Assembly (NCBI GenBank): GCA_031291325.1
Contig: JARLJG010000001.1
Span: 1-64,000, forward strand
Reading direction: 5' to 3'
Source: Burkholderiaceae bacterium
GTDB taxonomy: Bacteria; Pseudomonadota; Gammaproteobacteria; Burkholderiales; Burkholderiaceae_D
Length of the DNA stretch: 64,000 nucleotides
Positions within the stretch are counted from its first letter, which is position 1; each line of letters opens with the position of its first letter. Under the pieces are notes generated by a model that saw only the letters and a list, made by a program, of their open reading frames with translations, was not told where the DNA came from and ran no database searches. Position numbers and translations under genes: made by a program. Shown in pieces: positions 19,654-28,364 of this stretch.

Positions 19654-20645
19654 AGCGCGCGACGCTGAGCCTGCTCGGCGGCCTGCTGATGGTGGGCGCC
19701 GGATTGGCCGGTGGCAATGCTGTTGCGGACAATGCACAAACCGTCAAACTGATTTTTGCCGGCGACATCGTGCTCGACGGCCAGCCCGGTGCTGCAATTG
19801 CAAAAGGCAGCGATCCGTTCCAGCCTTTTGCCGCCATTTTGCAAGACGCGGATATTCGCGTCGCCAACCTGGAATGCGTGGTCGCCACCGTCGGCGAGGC
19901 GGAAGACAAGGTCTTCAATTTCCGCGCCCATCCGCGCACCTTGGACATTCTCGACAAGCACTTCGACGCGGTATCGATTGCCAATAATCATTCCGGCGAT
20001 TTCGGGCGTCCGGCGTTTGCCGAAATGCTGGGTTTGCTGGATCGGCATCACATCGGGCGCCTCGGCGGCGGGCATAATCTGGCCGAAGCGCACACGCCCT
20101 TGATCGTCGTACGCAAGGGCATCCGCATTGCCTTGCTCGGCTATAACGAATTCATGCCGCGCAGTTTCGAGGCCGACGCCGACGCGCCCGGCACCGCCTG
20201 GAGCGAAGACGAGCAAGTGGTGGCCGATATCCGCAAGGCGCGCAGCTTCTACCATGCCGACCTGGTGATACCGATCATGCACTGGGGTTGGGAAGACGAG
20301 ACGAAAGCCAGTGCCCGGCAGCGGCAACTGGCGCGCCTGATGATCGACGCCGGCGCGGATGCCGTCATCGGCGGCCATCCGCACGTGACGCAAGATATCG
20401 AAACCTATCGCGGCAAGTTGATCGTTTATAGCGTCGGCAACTTCATGATCGACGCGATCAGCAACGACGCGCAAACCTATGGCTGGGTGCTAGGCTTGCA
20501 ATTGGATCGCAATGGCGTCAAGAGCTGGAACACGCAAGTCGCGCATCTCGACGAGCAAGGCATACCGCATCCGATGCCGAAGGCAAAAAGCCCTTGCGGG
20601 AAGCGTGCGGATAGCGTTATCGGGCAGTGCGAAAACAGGGATTGA
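19650..20645 (+). CDS. CapA-family metallophosphatase-like protein
   Basis: PGA_cap/CapA-domain protein of 331 residues with a signal peptide (MKRATLSLLGGLLMVGAGLA). The calcineurin-like metal motifs are visible: FAGDIVLDG, NLECVV, IANNHSGDFG, VIPIMHWGWED and GGHPHV. Family members include the poly-gamma-glutamate capsule protein CapA, but no capB/capC neighbours occur here, so a capsule role is not supported and a general periplasmic phosphoesterase function is equally possible. The start at 19650 gives the signal peptide and the ATGA overlap; an upstream start at 19626 would disrupt it. Confidence 0.85.
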   Translation: MKRATLSLLGGLLMVGAGLAGGNAVADNAQTVKLIFAGDIVLDGQPGAAIAKGSDPFQPFAAILQDADIRVANLECVVATVGEAEDKVFNFRAHPRTLDILDKHFDAVSIANNHSGDFGRPAFAEMLGLLDRHHIGRLGGGHNLAEAHTPLIVVRKGIRIALLGYNEFMPRSFEADADAPGTAWSEDEQVVADIRKARSFYHADLVIPIMHWGWEDETKASARQRQLARLMIDAGADAVIGGHPHVTQDIETYRGKLIVYSVGNFMIDAISNDAQTYGWVLGLQLDRNGVKSWNTQVAHLDEQGIPHPMPKAKSPCGKRADSVIGQCENRD

Positions 20646-20664
20646 GAGCGCCGCGTCCAACGGA

Positions 20665-21588
20665 TCAAGCGGATGGCTGCGCGCTCCCAGCGGGGCTTTT
20701 GCCAGTCGGCAGCGTAGCTAGCACCACGCTAGCCAACGCAATCGCCAGCGCCAGCAAGCGGATGCCGCTCAGTTTTTCCCCCAGGGCCAGCACGCCGACC
20801 AGGGTCGCGGTGATCGGCAACATCACGGTAAAAATTCCGGCCAGGTTGGCCGGGATGCGCTTCAAGCCGGTCATCCAGAGCCATACAGTCCAGACACTGG
20901 CGGCCAGCGAATAAAATACCAGCAGCAGCCAGATGTTGGTGCTGACTGCGGCAAAATCGAAATGCCAGGCGGTGTAGATGCCCAGCGGCGTCATCAGCAT
21001 GAAGCCCCATAAATTGATGAGCGAGGTGATGCGGCGCGGCGTCAACGCGCCGGTCAGCTTCTTGCCGATTACCGCATAGGCGGATTCGCACAGCACCGCG
21101 CAAAACACCAGCAGATTGCCGAGCAGCGCGTGCTGCGTGTCGGCATCGGTTGCGCCGGCTGGCGCGCGCGACCAGGCCAGCAAGCCGATGCCGCCCAACG
21201 CGCAGGCCAGCGCCATCCAGACGCGGGCGGTGATGCGTTCGCGCAGGAAACCCCAACTCATCAATGCCACCACCGCCGGTATCGATGCCATGATGACGCC
21301 CGCCGAAACCGCGCTGGTCATGCTGACGCCGAACAGCATGCAGATCGAGAACAGGAAGTTGCCGAGGAAGGATTCGAGAAACAGCAGCTTGCGGGTTTGC
21401 GCGCTCATCGGCGCTTCGCTGGCCGGCTTCTTCAACCAGTGCGGCATGGCAAGGCCGCCGATGCCGAAGCGCAGCCACCCCAGCAGGAATACCGGGAGCG
21501 CGGCGGTAAGCGGCTTGGACAGCGCAACATAGCTGCCCACCAGCGCCATGCTGAGGGCGAGGCAGGCGTAAGCGAGAGTACGATTCAT
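20665..21588 (-). CDS. EamA/DMT-superfamily membrane transporter
   Basis: Inner-membrane exporter of the drug/metabolite transporter superfamily, with two EamA repeats and ten predicted helices in 307 residues (start MNRTLAYAC; a start 15 bp upstream is also open). The second repeat closes with VMLPITATLVGVLALGEKLS, typical of the family. Substrate cannot be inferred. It converges on capA with 19 bp between stops. Confidence 0.88.
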   Translation of the reverse strand: MNRTLAYACLALSMALVGSYVALSKPLTAALPVFLLGWLRFGIGGLAMPHWLKKPASEAPMSAQTRKLLFLESFLGNFLFSICMLFGVSMTSAVSAGVIMASIPAVVALMSWGFLRERITARVWMALACALGGIGLLAWSRAPAGATDADTQHALLGNLLVFCAVLCESAYAVIGKKLTGALTPRRITSLINLWGFMLMTPLGIYTAWHFDFAAVSTNIWLLLVFYSLAASVWTVWLWMTGLKRIPANLAGIFTVMLPITATLVGVLALGEKLSGIRLLALAIALASVVLATLPTGKSPAGSAQPSA

Positions 21589-21665
21589 TGGATGCCGCTT
21601 CAATCGGTTATCGATAAATTCAAGCGGATCAGTATAACGGGGTTTTGAAATTCAGCACGAAACGC

Positions 21666-22733
21666 TCATTTGGGGGCAGGCGGCAACGCCTGATCGTCCG
21701 GCCAGATCGCTTCGAGCAATTGCGCCAGTCTGGCTCCGGCTTTGGCGAGTTGTTGCATCTTGATCGCATCGGCGCGGCTTTGGTAGTCGGCATCGATGCC
21801 GGTTGCTTCCCATTTTTCTGGAAAATTTTCAGGATGCGCGCTTGCCGCCGGCTTCATCGTGAAGCGCAGGCCGGCAAATACCGGGGGACTTACTTGTATC
21901 GAATCGTTGGCCCAGGCGGTGGACCAGCCGGCCAGGTCGCCGCCGGTTGGCTTGACTTGTTTCGCCGCCTTCAGCAAGACGGCAACCTGGTCGTCGAACG
22001 TGTGCGGGGTCGATGGCGGCGCGTCCCACTCGGCATGGAATGGCTTGTTGCCGTCGATGATGTTATTGCCGCCGGCGGTGTCGTCGCCGATCTTGTAGCC
22101 GACGATGTCCGGGTCGACCACCTTGCCGTCGGCATCCAGGTAGAGCGCCGCAACATGCAGCGGCTGGTGGATGTCGCCGACGTAATGCGCGAGCAGCATC
22201 AAGGCTTCCTGCTTGTCGGCAAAGTCGAACGGCGCGGGCGCAGCCTGGCCGCGCAATACGGCGATGGCAGCGTTGATCGCATGCACGACATCTTCGTTGT
22301 TGGCGCCTACATAACCTGCCTGGTAGTGGTCGTGCAAATTCGAGATATCGGTGTAGTGATAGTGGGTGTGACAGAAATCGGCGCCATGCGCGCTGCCGCA
22401 TTGCTTCCAGTTGCGCAAGGCGAAACTCTCGAAGCGCTTCGCGCCTTCCGCCCCGCTGAACGGCGCGCATTCGGCATATTGCGGATTGTCCTGGTAGGCG
22501 GGAGGCTTGCCGTCGATGCTCTTGACGCCTCTTGCGCAATCGGCCCATACCGATACGGTTTGCAGAGTCTGCTTGCCCAATAGATATTTCACCCATTGCT
22601 CGGCATGCGAACCGGCAATCAGGCGGTCGGCCACCGCGCCGACTTCCTGATGGCCTTGCGCATTCCACGCCAAGGCGATGGTCGGCAGTGCGGCAAAAAC
22701 GATGGCAAGCGTCAAATGTTGGATGCGCGGCAT
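21666..22733 (-). CDS. Secreted S1/P1-type nuclease
   Basis: Zinc-dependent single-strand nuclease family (S1/P1, phospholipase C fold). 355 residues starting MPRIQHL with a GAGGG ribosome site. The signal peptide ends ALA (20-22), leaving Trp23 as the mature N-terminus, which in this family is itself a zinc ligand (WNAQGHQ). Further ligands are in SVWAD, HYHYTDI and HYVGDIHQPLH. Active on single-stranded DNA/RNA and 3'-nucleotides in known members; probably periplasmic or secreted for nutrient scavenging. Confidence 0.9.
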   Translation of the reverse strand: MPRIQHLTLAIVFAALPTIALAWNAQGHQEVGAVADRLIAGSHAEQWVKYLLGKQTLQTVSVWADCARGVKSIDGKPPAYQDNPQYAECAPFSGAEGAKRFESFALRNWKQCGSAHGADFCHTHYHYTDISNLHDHYQAGYVGANNEDVVHAINAAIAVLRGQAAPAPFDFADKQEALMLLAHYVGDIHQPLHVAALYLDADGKVVDPDIVGYKIGDDTAGGNNIIDGNKPFHAEWDAPPSTPHTFDDQVAVLLKAAKQVKPTGGDLAGWSTAWANDSIQVSPPVFAGLRFTMKPAASAHPENFPEKWEATGIDADYQSRADAIKMQQLAKAGARLAQLLEAIWPDDQALPPAPK

Positions 22734-22827
22734 GATGACCCTCAAAATGATGTGGCAGGCGTTGCGGCCCGCGTCGACTAAATTGCCAACTTTACCGGAA
22801 AATTTTGACAACACAATGTCGTCGCCA

Positions 22828-25077
22828 TCATTTCTTCCCTTCGTCGATTTTCCGGGGGCGTTCAGTGCCGAAGTGACGCGCAAAAAATGCATCGATGGTG
22901 CGATACACGTGGCTCTGGCTGGCTGGCGTCGAAAGTCCATGCTTGGCGCCCGGATAGGTCATCAAATCGAACAGCACGCCGCGCTTTTGCAATTCGTCCA
23001 TCAGGCGTGTGGAATTAGTGAACAGCACGTTGTCGTCGGCCATGCCATGCACCAGCAACAGCGGCGAGCGCAAGCCGTCGAGGTGCGGAAACACGCTGCT
23101 TTGCAGGTAGCCGTCGGCATTCTCCTTCGGCTGCGACAGGAATTGCTCGGTGTAATGGGTATCGTACAGCCGCCAATCGGTGACCGGCGCCACCGCCACG
23201 CCGAGCGCGATGCGGTCCGAGGCGGCGGCCAGCATGCGCAGCGTCATGAAGCCGCCATAGCTCCAGCCGAACACGCCGATGCGCTTGGGGTCGACAAAGC
23301 TTTGCTGCGCCAGCCAGTCGATGCCGACCAGTTGGTCTTCCACTTCGTGCTGGCCGAGATTGCGGTAGATGACATCGGTGAAGCGCCGCTCGCGCCGCGC
23401 CGATCCGCGATTGTCGATGCTGAACACCACATAGCCTTGCTGCGCCATGTATTGATTGAACAAGCTGCCCCACGCGCGTTTGACCACTTGCGCGCCCGGC
23501 CCGCCGTACACGGTGATGAACACCGGATAGCGTTTGGCCGGATCGAAGCCGAGCGGTTTCATCATCGAATAATGCAATTCCTGGCCGTCGGCGGCCCTCA
23601 GCGTGCCGAACTCGGTCGGCACGTGCGACTTCAGGAAGGGCGCATACGGGTGGCTGGCGTCGATCTCGTTGTGCAATAGCCAGGCGATCATCGAGCCGTC
23701 CACACGCCGGACGCTGACCTGCGGCGGCGTCGCCGGGTCCGACCATGTATCGATGAAGGCTTCGCCGTGCGTGGAGAATTTGGCTTCGTGCCAGCCGTCG
23801 GCGGCGGTGATGCGCTTGGGCTTATCCGCGCCGCTGCCGTCGAGCGGCAGCGCATAGATTTGCTTGTCGATGACGGCGTCGCGGTTCGAGGCGACGTAGA
23901 CTTGCCCGGCCTTTTCGTCGACCGCGAGCAATTCTTCGATGCCCCATTCGCCTTGCGAGATCGGATGCAGCAAATGGCCGTCCAGATCGTACAGGTAGAG
24001 ATGGCGATGCCCGCTGCGTTCCGAGGCCCAGATGAAGTCGTTGCTGCTGTCCAGGAAGTGCGGCCCTGCGCCCACGTGCACCCAGGTCGTCGAGGTTTCC
24101 GTCAGCAGGGTGCGGGCGGCCAGCGTCACCTTGTCGACCGCCACCAGATCGAGACGTTTTTGATCGCGGCTTTGGCGCTGAAACAGCAGTTGGCGGGAAT
24201 CGGCGCTCCAATCTGCGCGCACCAGATAGATATCGGCATCCGGGCCGAGATCGACTTGCTTGATTGCGCCGCTGGCGGTTGCGACGACGGCCAGCGACAC
24301 CGCGACATTGGCGTCGCCCGCCGCTGGGTAACGCTGCTCGACCACCGCCGTGCGATCCGCATAGATTTCAAAACGATGCGCAATCGGCACCGGCGTTTCG
24401 TCGAAGCGCTTGAAGGCGATCGCGGAATCGTCCGGCGCCCACCAGTAGCCGCTGGTTTGCGCCATCTCTTCCTGCGCAATAAACTCCGCTTCGGCGTTAT
24501 GGACGGCGCCGCCGCCGTCGCTGGTCAATTGCCGCTCGGTCCCGCTGGTGAGGTCGATGACCACCAGGTTTTGATTGCGCACGAAAGAGACGTAACGGCC
24601 CTTCGGGGAAATCTTGGGATCGATCACCTCGCCCGAGGCGATGCGGCGCGCGTGCTCGGGGTCGGCCACGTCGACCAGATACAGGTCGCTACCCAGCGTG
24701 ACCAGCAAGCGCTTGCCGTCCGGAGACCAACTGTAGCTGCCGATACCGTGAAAGGCAGCGCTGCGCTCGCGCTCGCGCCGCGCTTTTTCCGCGTCCGACA
24801 ATTTCTCGTCGGGGTGCAAGGCTTTGGAATCGATTAAGCGCCGCATCGAGCGGTCGGCGAGATTGAATTCCCATAAATCCAACTGGAACTGGTCGCCGTC
24901 GCGGCCCTTGAGGTAGGTCACGCGAGCGCCGTCAGGCGACATTTGCAGGTCGCGCAGGCCGGGGCCGGATAGCGCCGGGTCGGCGTGGATGCGTTCGATG
25001 GTCAAAAGATCGGCCAAAGCGGGGAGAGCAGTCAGGGTCATAAAGAGGGCGATAAGGGAAGCGGATAAGAAGCGCAT
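22828..25077 (-). CDS. S9-family (DPP IV-like) secreted peptidase
   Basis: Serine peptidase with a signal peptide (MRFLSASLIALFMTLTALPA), an N-terminal DPP IV beta-propeller (about 100-480) and a C-terminal alpha/beta-hydrolase domain. The nucleophile is Ser606 in GWSYGGF. Asp682 (MADDNV) and His713 (GAKHG) complete the triad with DPP IV-like spacing. The propeller contains AEFIAQEEMAQTSGYWW, matching the Glu-Glu pair that docks the free N-terminus in dipeptidyl peptidases, so dipeptidyl cleavage is likely. 749 residues from the chosen start; longer upstream frames add no signal sequence. Confidence 0.9.
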   Translation of the reverse strand: MRFLSASLIALFMTLTALPALADLLTIERIHADPALSGPGLRDLQMSPDGARVTYLKGRDGDQFQLDLWEFNLADRSMRRLIDSKALHPDEKLSDAEKARRERERSAAFHGIGSYSWSPDGKRLLVTLGSDLYLVDVADPEHARRIASGEVIDPKISPKGRYVSFVRNQNLVVIDLTSGTERQLTSDGGGAVHNAEAEFIAQEEMAQTSGYWWAPDDSAIAFKRFDETPVPIAHRFEIYADRTAVVEQRYPAAGDANVAVSLAVVATASGAIKQVDLGPDADIYLVRADWSADSRQLLFQRQSRDQKRLDLVAVDKVTLAARTLLTETSTTWVHVGAGPHFLDSSNDFIWASERSGHRHLYLYDLDGHLLHPISQGEWGIEELLAVDEKAGQVYVASNRDAVIDKQIYALPLDGSGADKPKRITAADGWHEAKFSTHGEAFIDTWSDPATPPQVSVRRVDGSMIAWLLHNEIDASHPYAPFLKSHVPTEFGTLRAADGQELHYSMMKPLGFDPAKRYPVFITVYGGPGAQVVKRAWGSLFNQYMAQQGYVVFSIDNRGSARRERRFTDVIYRNLGQHEVEDQLVGIDWLAQQSFVDPKRIGVFGWSYGGFMTLRMLAAASDRIALGVAVAPVTDWRLYDTHYTEQFLSQPKENADGYLQSSVFPHLDGLRSPLLLVHGMADDNVLFTNSTRLMDELQKRGVLFDLMTYPGAKHGLSTPASQSHVYRTIDAFFARHFGTERPRKIDEGKK

Positions 25078-25421
25078 GGATAGGGGTCTCGTTTTTTTGG
25101 CGAAGCGCCGCCGCGCGAGGGCGCACAGTTTGTGCATTATATCGGTGGTGTGCGTGCGCTGCTGCGTGCGATAGTGTGCCGCCAGCGGCCGACGCGCCAA
25201 GTCTGGTCGACGATTTACACGCTTCGAGATATCCGTCGCGATCGATGGCTGCGATTTTACGAGTGGGGGAAATTGCGGGCGCGCGCAATCGATGGCTGCA
25301 GTAGGGCTGCAAAGCCAACTATTTGCGGATGCGTTAAAACAGCATGTCGACTTGAAAAGTCGACATGCTCGCCGTATTTGCTCGGTAGATGATAGGCCAG
25401 CGGACTGAGGCCGCTCGCGCT
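25078..25421. other. Non-coding stretch with the cspA terminator hairpin
   Basis: 344 bp without a credible gene between the S9 peptidase start and the cold-shock gene. It holds a perfect 13 bp stem, AGCATGTCGACTT (25341-25353) and AAGTCGACATGCT (25357-25369), loop GAA. Read on the minus strand it is followed by GTTTTAA, so it probably ends the cold-shock transcript 53 bp past its stop. The rest should include the promoter of the peptidase gene, not resolved here. Confidence 0.6.
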
Positions 25422-25625
25422 TTACGCGGCTTTGATGTTGGAAGCCTGCTTGCCCTTGGGGCCTTGCGTAATATCAAATTGGACTTTTTGACCTTCTTTC
25501 AGGGTCTTGAAGCCGTCCATGGTGATTGCCGAAAAGTGTGCGAACAAATCTTCGCCGCCACCATCGGGTGTGATGAAACCAAAACCTTTGGAATCGTTAA
25601 ACCATTTCACTGTGCCAGTTGCCAT
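25422..25625 (-). CDS. cspA: Cold-shock-domain RNA chaperone
   Basis: 67-residue CspA-family protein: a single five-stranded OB fold that melts RNA secondary structure and acts as a transcription antiterminator. RNP-1 KGFGFI (13-18) and RNP-2 DLFAHF (27-32) are intact, and the start [11 protein letters not shown] is typical. Symbol given for the family only, since bacteria carry several paralogues and cold induction cannot be judged from sequence. It stands alone, with a stem-loop downstream. Confidence 0.96.
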   Translation of the reverse strand: MATGTVKWFNDSKGFGFITPDGGGEDLFAHFSAITMDGFKTLKEGQKVQFDITQGPKGKQASNIKAA

Positions 25626-25925
25626 AATGCATCTTTCAATATTACGCAAGAAATCGTTAATAGGAGGAAACTATCCACTCGTTGATTCGGTCAAATGCAA
25701 CTAAAATCGCACGGTGTGGCGGAAAGTATAACTTGCTGAATGGCCACAATGGTTGCTTTTTCGGTACGGTATCGAATTGCTTGACGATTTGCTTGACCGC
25801 AGCGGGATGTTGCGATCAATCTCGGCCAGCCACAACCACTGTTTGCACCAATCTTGCACAAAATTCTCGTCGAAACCGGTTGCGGAAGTGCCGATAGTCG
25901 CATGCACCGAGCCAGTCGAGCCGCC
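25626..25925. other. Upstream region of the cold-shock gene
   Basis: 300 bp between the cold-shock gene and the SDR gene, relatively AT-rich near the cold-shock start. Cold-shock mRNAs usually have long 5' leaders, so much of this may be transcribed leader on the minus strand, but no specific cold-box could be asserted. No gene seen. Confidence 0.35.
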
Positions 25926-26720
25926 TCATGCAATCGCGCGAACCACCCCGCCGTCGACGCGCAATGCTGCTCCCGTCGTTGCCGATGCCTGCACACTGCA
26001 GGTATATACGATCATTGCTGCAACCTCGTCCGGGGTCGCAAATCGCTGCAGCAGCGAGGAAGGGCGCACCGTTGTGAAGAATTCTCGCTCCACGGTGGCA
26101 ATGTCGACACCACGCTTCGCGGCCATCTGCGCAACGAAGCCGCCAACGGCTTCCGAAGCGGTCGGTCCGGGTAGCACGCTATTGACCGTGACGCCGGTGC
26201 CGGCGAGCGTCTCCGCAAGTCCGCGGGCCACCGCTATTTGTGCGGTCTTGGTCATGCCGTAATGGATCATTTCCGCCGGAATTTGAAGACCAGATTCACT
26301 CGAAACAAAGACGATCCGTCCCCAGTTGCGCGATCGCATCCCTTGCACATAGTGACGCGAGAGCCGGATTCCGCTAAGCACATTGATCTCGAAGAAACGG
26401 ATCCAGTCTTCGTCCGAGATTTGTTCGAAAGATTTTGCTTCGTAGATGCCGAGATTGTTGACCAATACATCGATCTCCGGAAGCTGGCCTATCAAGGCCG
26501 CACAACCTTCGCTGCTGCTCAAATCGGCGGTAATGCCGGTAATGCTTGCGCCGGGAAACTCACGCACAAGCGCATCCACTGCGCTATCGACGCGGGCCTG
26601 AGTGCGGCCATTCACCGTGACGGAAGCGCCCTCCGCCGCCAGCGCGCGCGCTGTTGCGAAGCCAATGCCGGCCGTTGAACCCGTCACGAGAGTCCGTTTT
26701 CCTTTGAGTCCGAGATCCAT
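25926..26720 (-). CDS. Short-chain dehydrogenase/reductase
   Basis: Classical SDR oxidoreductase, 264 residues. NAD(P)-binding TGSTAGIG at 13-20, NNLG in the fourth strand, catalytic Ser in VSSESGL and the YxxxK motif as YGMTK. The VLPGPTASEAVGGF region and C-terminal DGGVVRAIA are usual. Start MDLGLKGKR has an excellent ribosome site (GGAGGTGGG); a start 33 bp upstream has none. The second-strand residue pattern NGRTQARVD suggests NADP preference. Substrate unknown and no pathway neighbours. Confidence 0.9.
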   Translation of the reverse strand: MDLGLKGKRTLVTGSTAGIGFATARALAAEGASVTVNGRTQARVDSAVDALVREFPGASITGITADLSSSEGCAALIGQLPEIDVLVNNLGIYEAKSFEQISDEDWIRFFEINVLSGIRLSRHYVQGMRSRNWGRIVFVSSESGLQIPAEMIHYGMTKTAQIAVARGLAETLAGTGVTVNSVLPGPTASEAVGGFVAQMAAKRGVDIATVEREFFTTVRPSSLLQRFATPDEVAAMIVYTCSVQASATTGAALRVDGGVVRAIA

Positions 26721-26920
26721 AACCCACCTCCAAATAATTGGTAAAGCCTTCAATCTACCACGCCATCAAGTAACTCAATAGCATAAGATCGGCGCGCAAA
26801 GAGGACCGCCAGATGGAGGTCTGCGCTGACTGCATCAAGTGCGCTCGGCCACGGATCAAGGGTAAATGCGGCGCGCACGAAAGCTTGGGGCTGCCCCAAT
26901 GCCGCCCCGCAGCGGTCTTT

Positions 26921-27715
26921 TCAGGGAATCGTCTGGTAGGCACCGGTTCCATCGGGCCAGGGCGTCAGAATTTCGAAACCGTCGGCAGTGACGGCGACCA
27001 TGTGCTCCCACTGCGCGGAGAGAGAATGATCCCGCGTGACGATGGTCCAGCCATCGGGCAGTTTCTTGGTTTCGCGCTTGCCGGCATTGAGCATGGGTTC
27101 GATGGTGAAGATCATTCCCTCTTGCAAGCGCAGTCCTTCACCGCGATTGCCATAGTGAAGCACCTGCGGGTCGTCGTGGTAGATCTGGCCAATGCCATGA
27201 CCGCAATATTCGCGCACCACGCTGAAATGTTCTCGATGCGCCACCGTCTGAATGGCGTAGCCGATGTCGCCCAGCGTCGCGCCAGGGCGCACCTGGAGGA
27301 TGCCGGCGCGCATCGCCTCATAGGTCGTATCCACCAATCGGCGCGCCAGCGGGCTCGGCTCGCCGACGCAATACATGCGGCTGGTGTCGCCAAACCAGCC
27401 ATTCTTGATAATCGCCACGTCGATGTTGACGATATCGCCCTTCTTCAAGATTTTCTGCTCTGAAGGAATGCCGTGGCAGACCACGTGGTTGACCGATGCG
27501 CACACGGTCTTCGGGAAGCCGTGGTAGCCGACGTTGGCTGGGATCGCCTGCAGCACGTTGACGATATGGTCGTTGCAGCGGCGATCCAGTTCCTCGGTGG
27601 TCACGCCTGGTTTCACGTGTTCCGCGATCATGCGCAGCACATCGGCAGCCAGCGCTCCGGCGGCACGCGCCATGGCAATCTCGGCCGTCGAATTGATGGG
27701 AATCGGGCGGGTCAT
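26921..27715 (-). CDS. map: Methionine aminopeptidase, type I
   Basis: Removes the initiator methionine from nascent proteins. 264 residues with the five metal ligands Asp99, Asp110, His173, Glu206 and Glu237, each offset by two from the E. coli enzyme, so catalytically complete. It lies apart from rpsB, the usual neighbour of the housekeeping map, and is instead translationally coupled (ATGA, 27712-27715) to a ParD-like gene upstream. This may be a second, dispensable copy in the genome, which cannot be verified from this window. Confidence 0.96.
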   Translation of the reverse strand: MTRPIPINSTAEIAMARAAGALAADVLRMIAEHVKPGVTTEELDRRCNDHIVNVLQAIPANVGYHGFPKTVCASVNHVVCHGIPSEQKILKKGDIVNIDVAIIKNGWFGDTSRMYCVGEPSPLARRLVDTTYEAMRAGILQVRPGATLGDIGYAIQTVAHREHFSVVREYCGHGIGQIYHDDPQVLHYGNRGEGLRLQEGMIFTIEPMLNAGKRETKKLPDGWTIVTRDHSLSAQWEHMVAVTADGFEILTPWPDGTGAYQTIP

Positions 27716-27981
27716 CGTGCGGCCTTGCGTGGAAGTTTTGGCGAAGTGTTTGAAGCGGCAACGACGGCTTGTTGCGCAAAGAACGACAAGCCCTCGTCAC
27801 CCGCATGCCTGGCGCGCATCAGCAACTGGCAGATTTCGCCATGGCGAAGATCGGGATACAGTTCGGAGAGCATGCCGATGCGCATCCAATGTTCCGCCTG
27901 TGCGTTGATGGAGCGACTCAGCGCATCGCTGGCGGCGCGCAAGTTGTCATGCATTAAGTCCGAGATTTTAACGATGCCCAT
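27712..27981 (-). CDS. ParD-like (ribbon-helix-helix) protein
   Basis: 89-residue protein resembling the ParD-like family: the N-terminal MGIVKISDLMHDNLRAASDAL matches the strand and helices of an RHH antitoxin-type domain, followed by RSINAQAEHWMRIGML typical of this family. It has no ParE partner; the coupled downstream gene encodes methionine aminopeptidase. A perfect inverted repeat (28006-28022) lies 25 bp upstream of the start, consistent with autoregulation. The name reflects similarity, not proven antitoxin activity. No ribosome site is evident before the ATG. Confidence 0.8.
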   Translation of the reverse strand: MGIVKISDLMHDNLRAASDALSRSINAQAEHWMRIGMLSELYPDLRHGEICQLLMRARHAGDEGLSFFAQQAVVAASNTSPKLPRKAAR

Positions 27982-28005
27982 AGTCAGAGTGATTTTATAC
28001 GATTC

Positions 28006-28022
28006 ATATACGTTCCGTATAT
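28006..28022 (-). promoter_or_regulatory. Operator-like dyad upstream of the ParD-like gene
   Basis: Perfect inverted repeat ATATACG (28006-28012), TTC, CGTATAT (28016-28022). On the minus strand a -10-like TATAAA lies at 27999-27994, so the dyad covers the spacer and -35 zone of a promoter for the ParD-like/map pair. RHH proteins bind such short dyads. Confidence 0.65.
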
Positions 28023-28364
28023 TACCACAAGCGTCGACAAGAATGGCAAATCAATGTCGACGAGGGACATCATCGATAGAGGCCTGCGACAAACCGCTTA
28101 TCGAGACGAGATTGCGCTGCACGCGAGTATGGCAGGTCAGAGGCGTCAAGAATGGAGTCCACCGCAACTGTCAATTTTGACAGGTTGAAGGGACAAAAAA
28201 GCCGTGCGAGCATCATAGCGCGCTGTCGATATCCATAAAACGAACCTACTTCTGCGTATCCATCAGGTGCAGCACGGCAATTTGTTCACTCGTCGACTGG
28301 CGTTGACGGCAGTGACGTATCGATTTACCTGTTCGCAGGTTCCACCCTTTATCAGAGAGGCATT
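28023..28364. other. Intergenic region with a 16 bp palindrome
   Basis: 342 bp between divergent units without a gene. It contains the perfect palindrome CTGTCAATTTTGACAG (28168-28183), extendable as AACTGTCAA / TTGACAGGTT with one bulged base. It lies about 180 bp ahead of the CrtC/AttH-like gene and could be a regulator site. An AGAGAGG ribosome site precedes that gene start. Confidence 0.5.
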
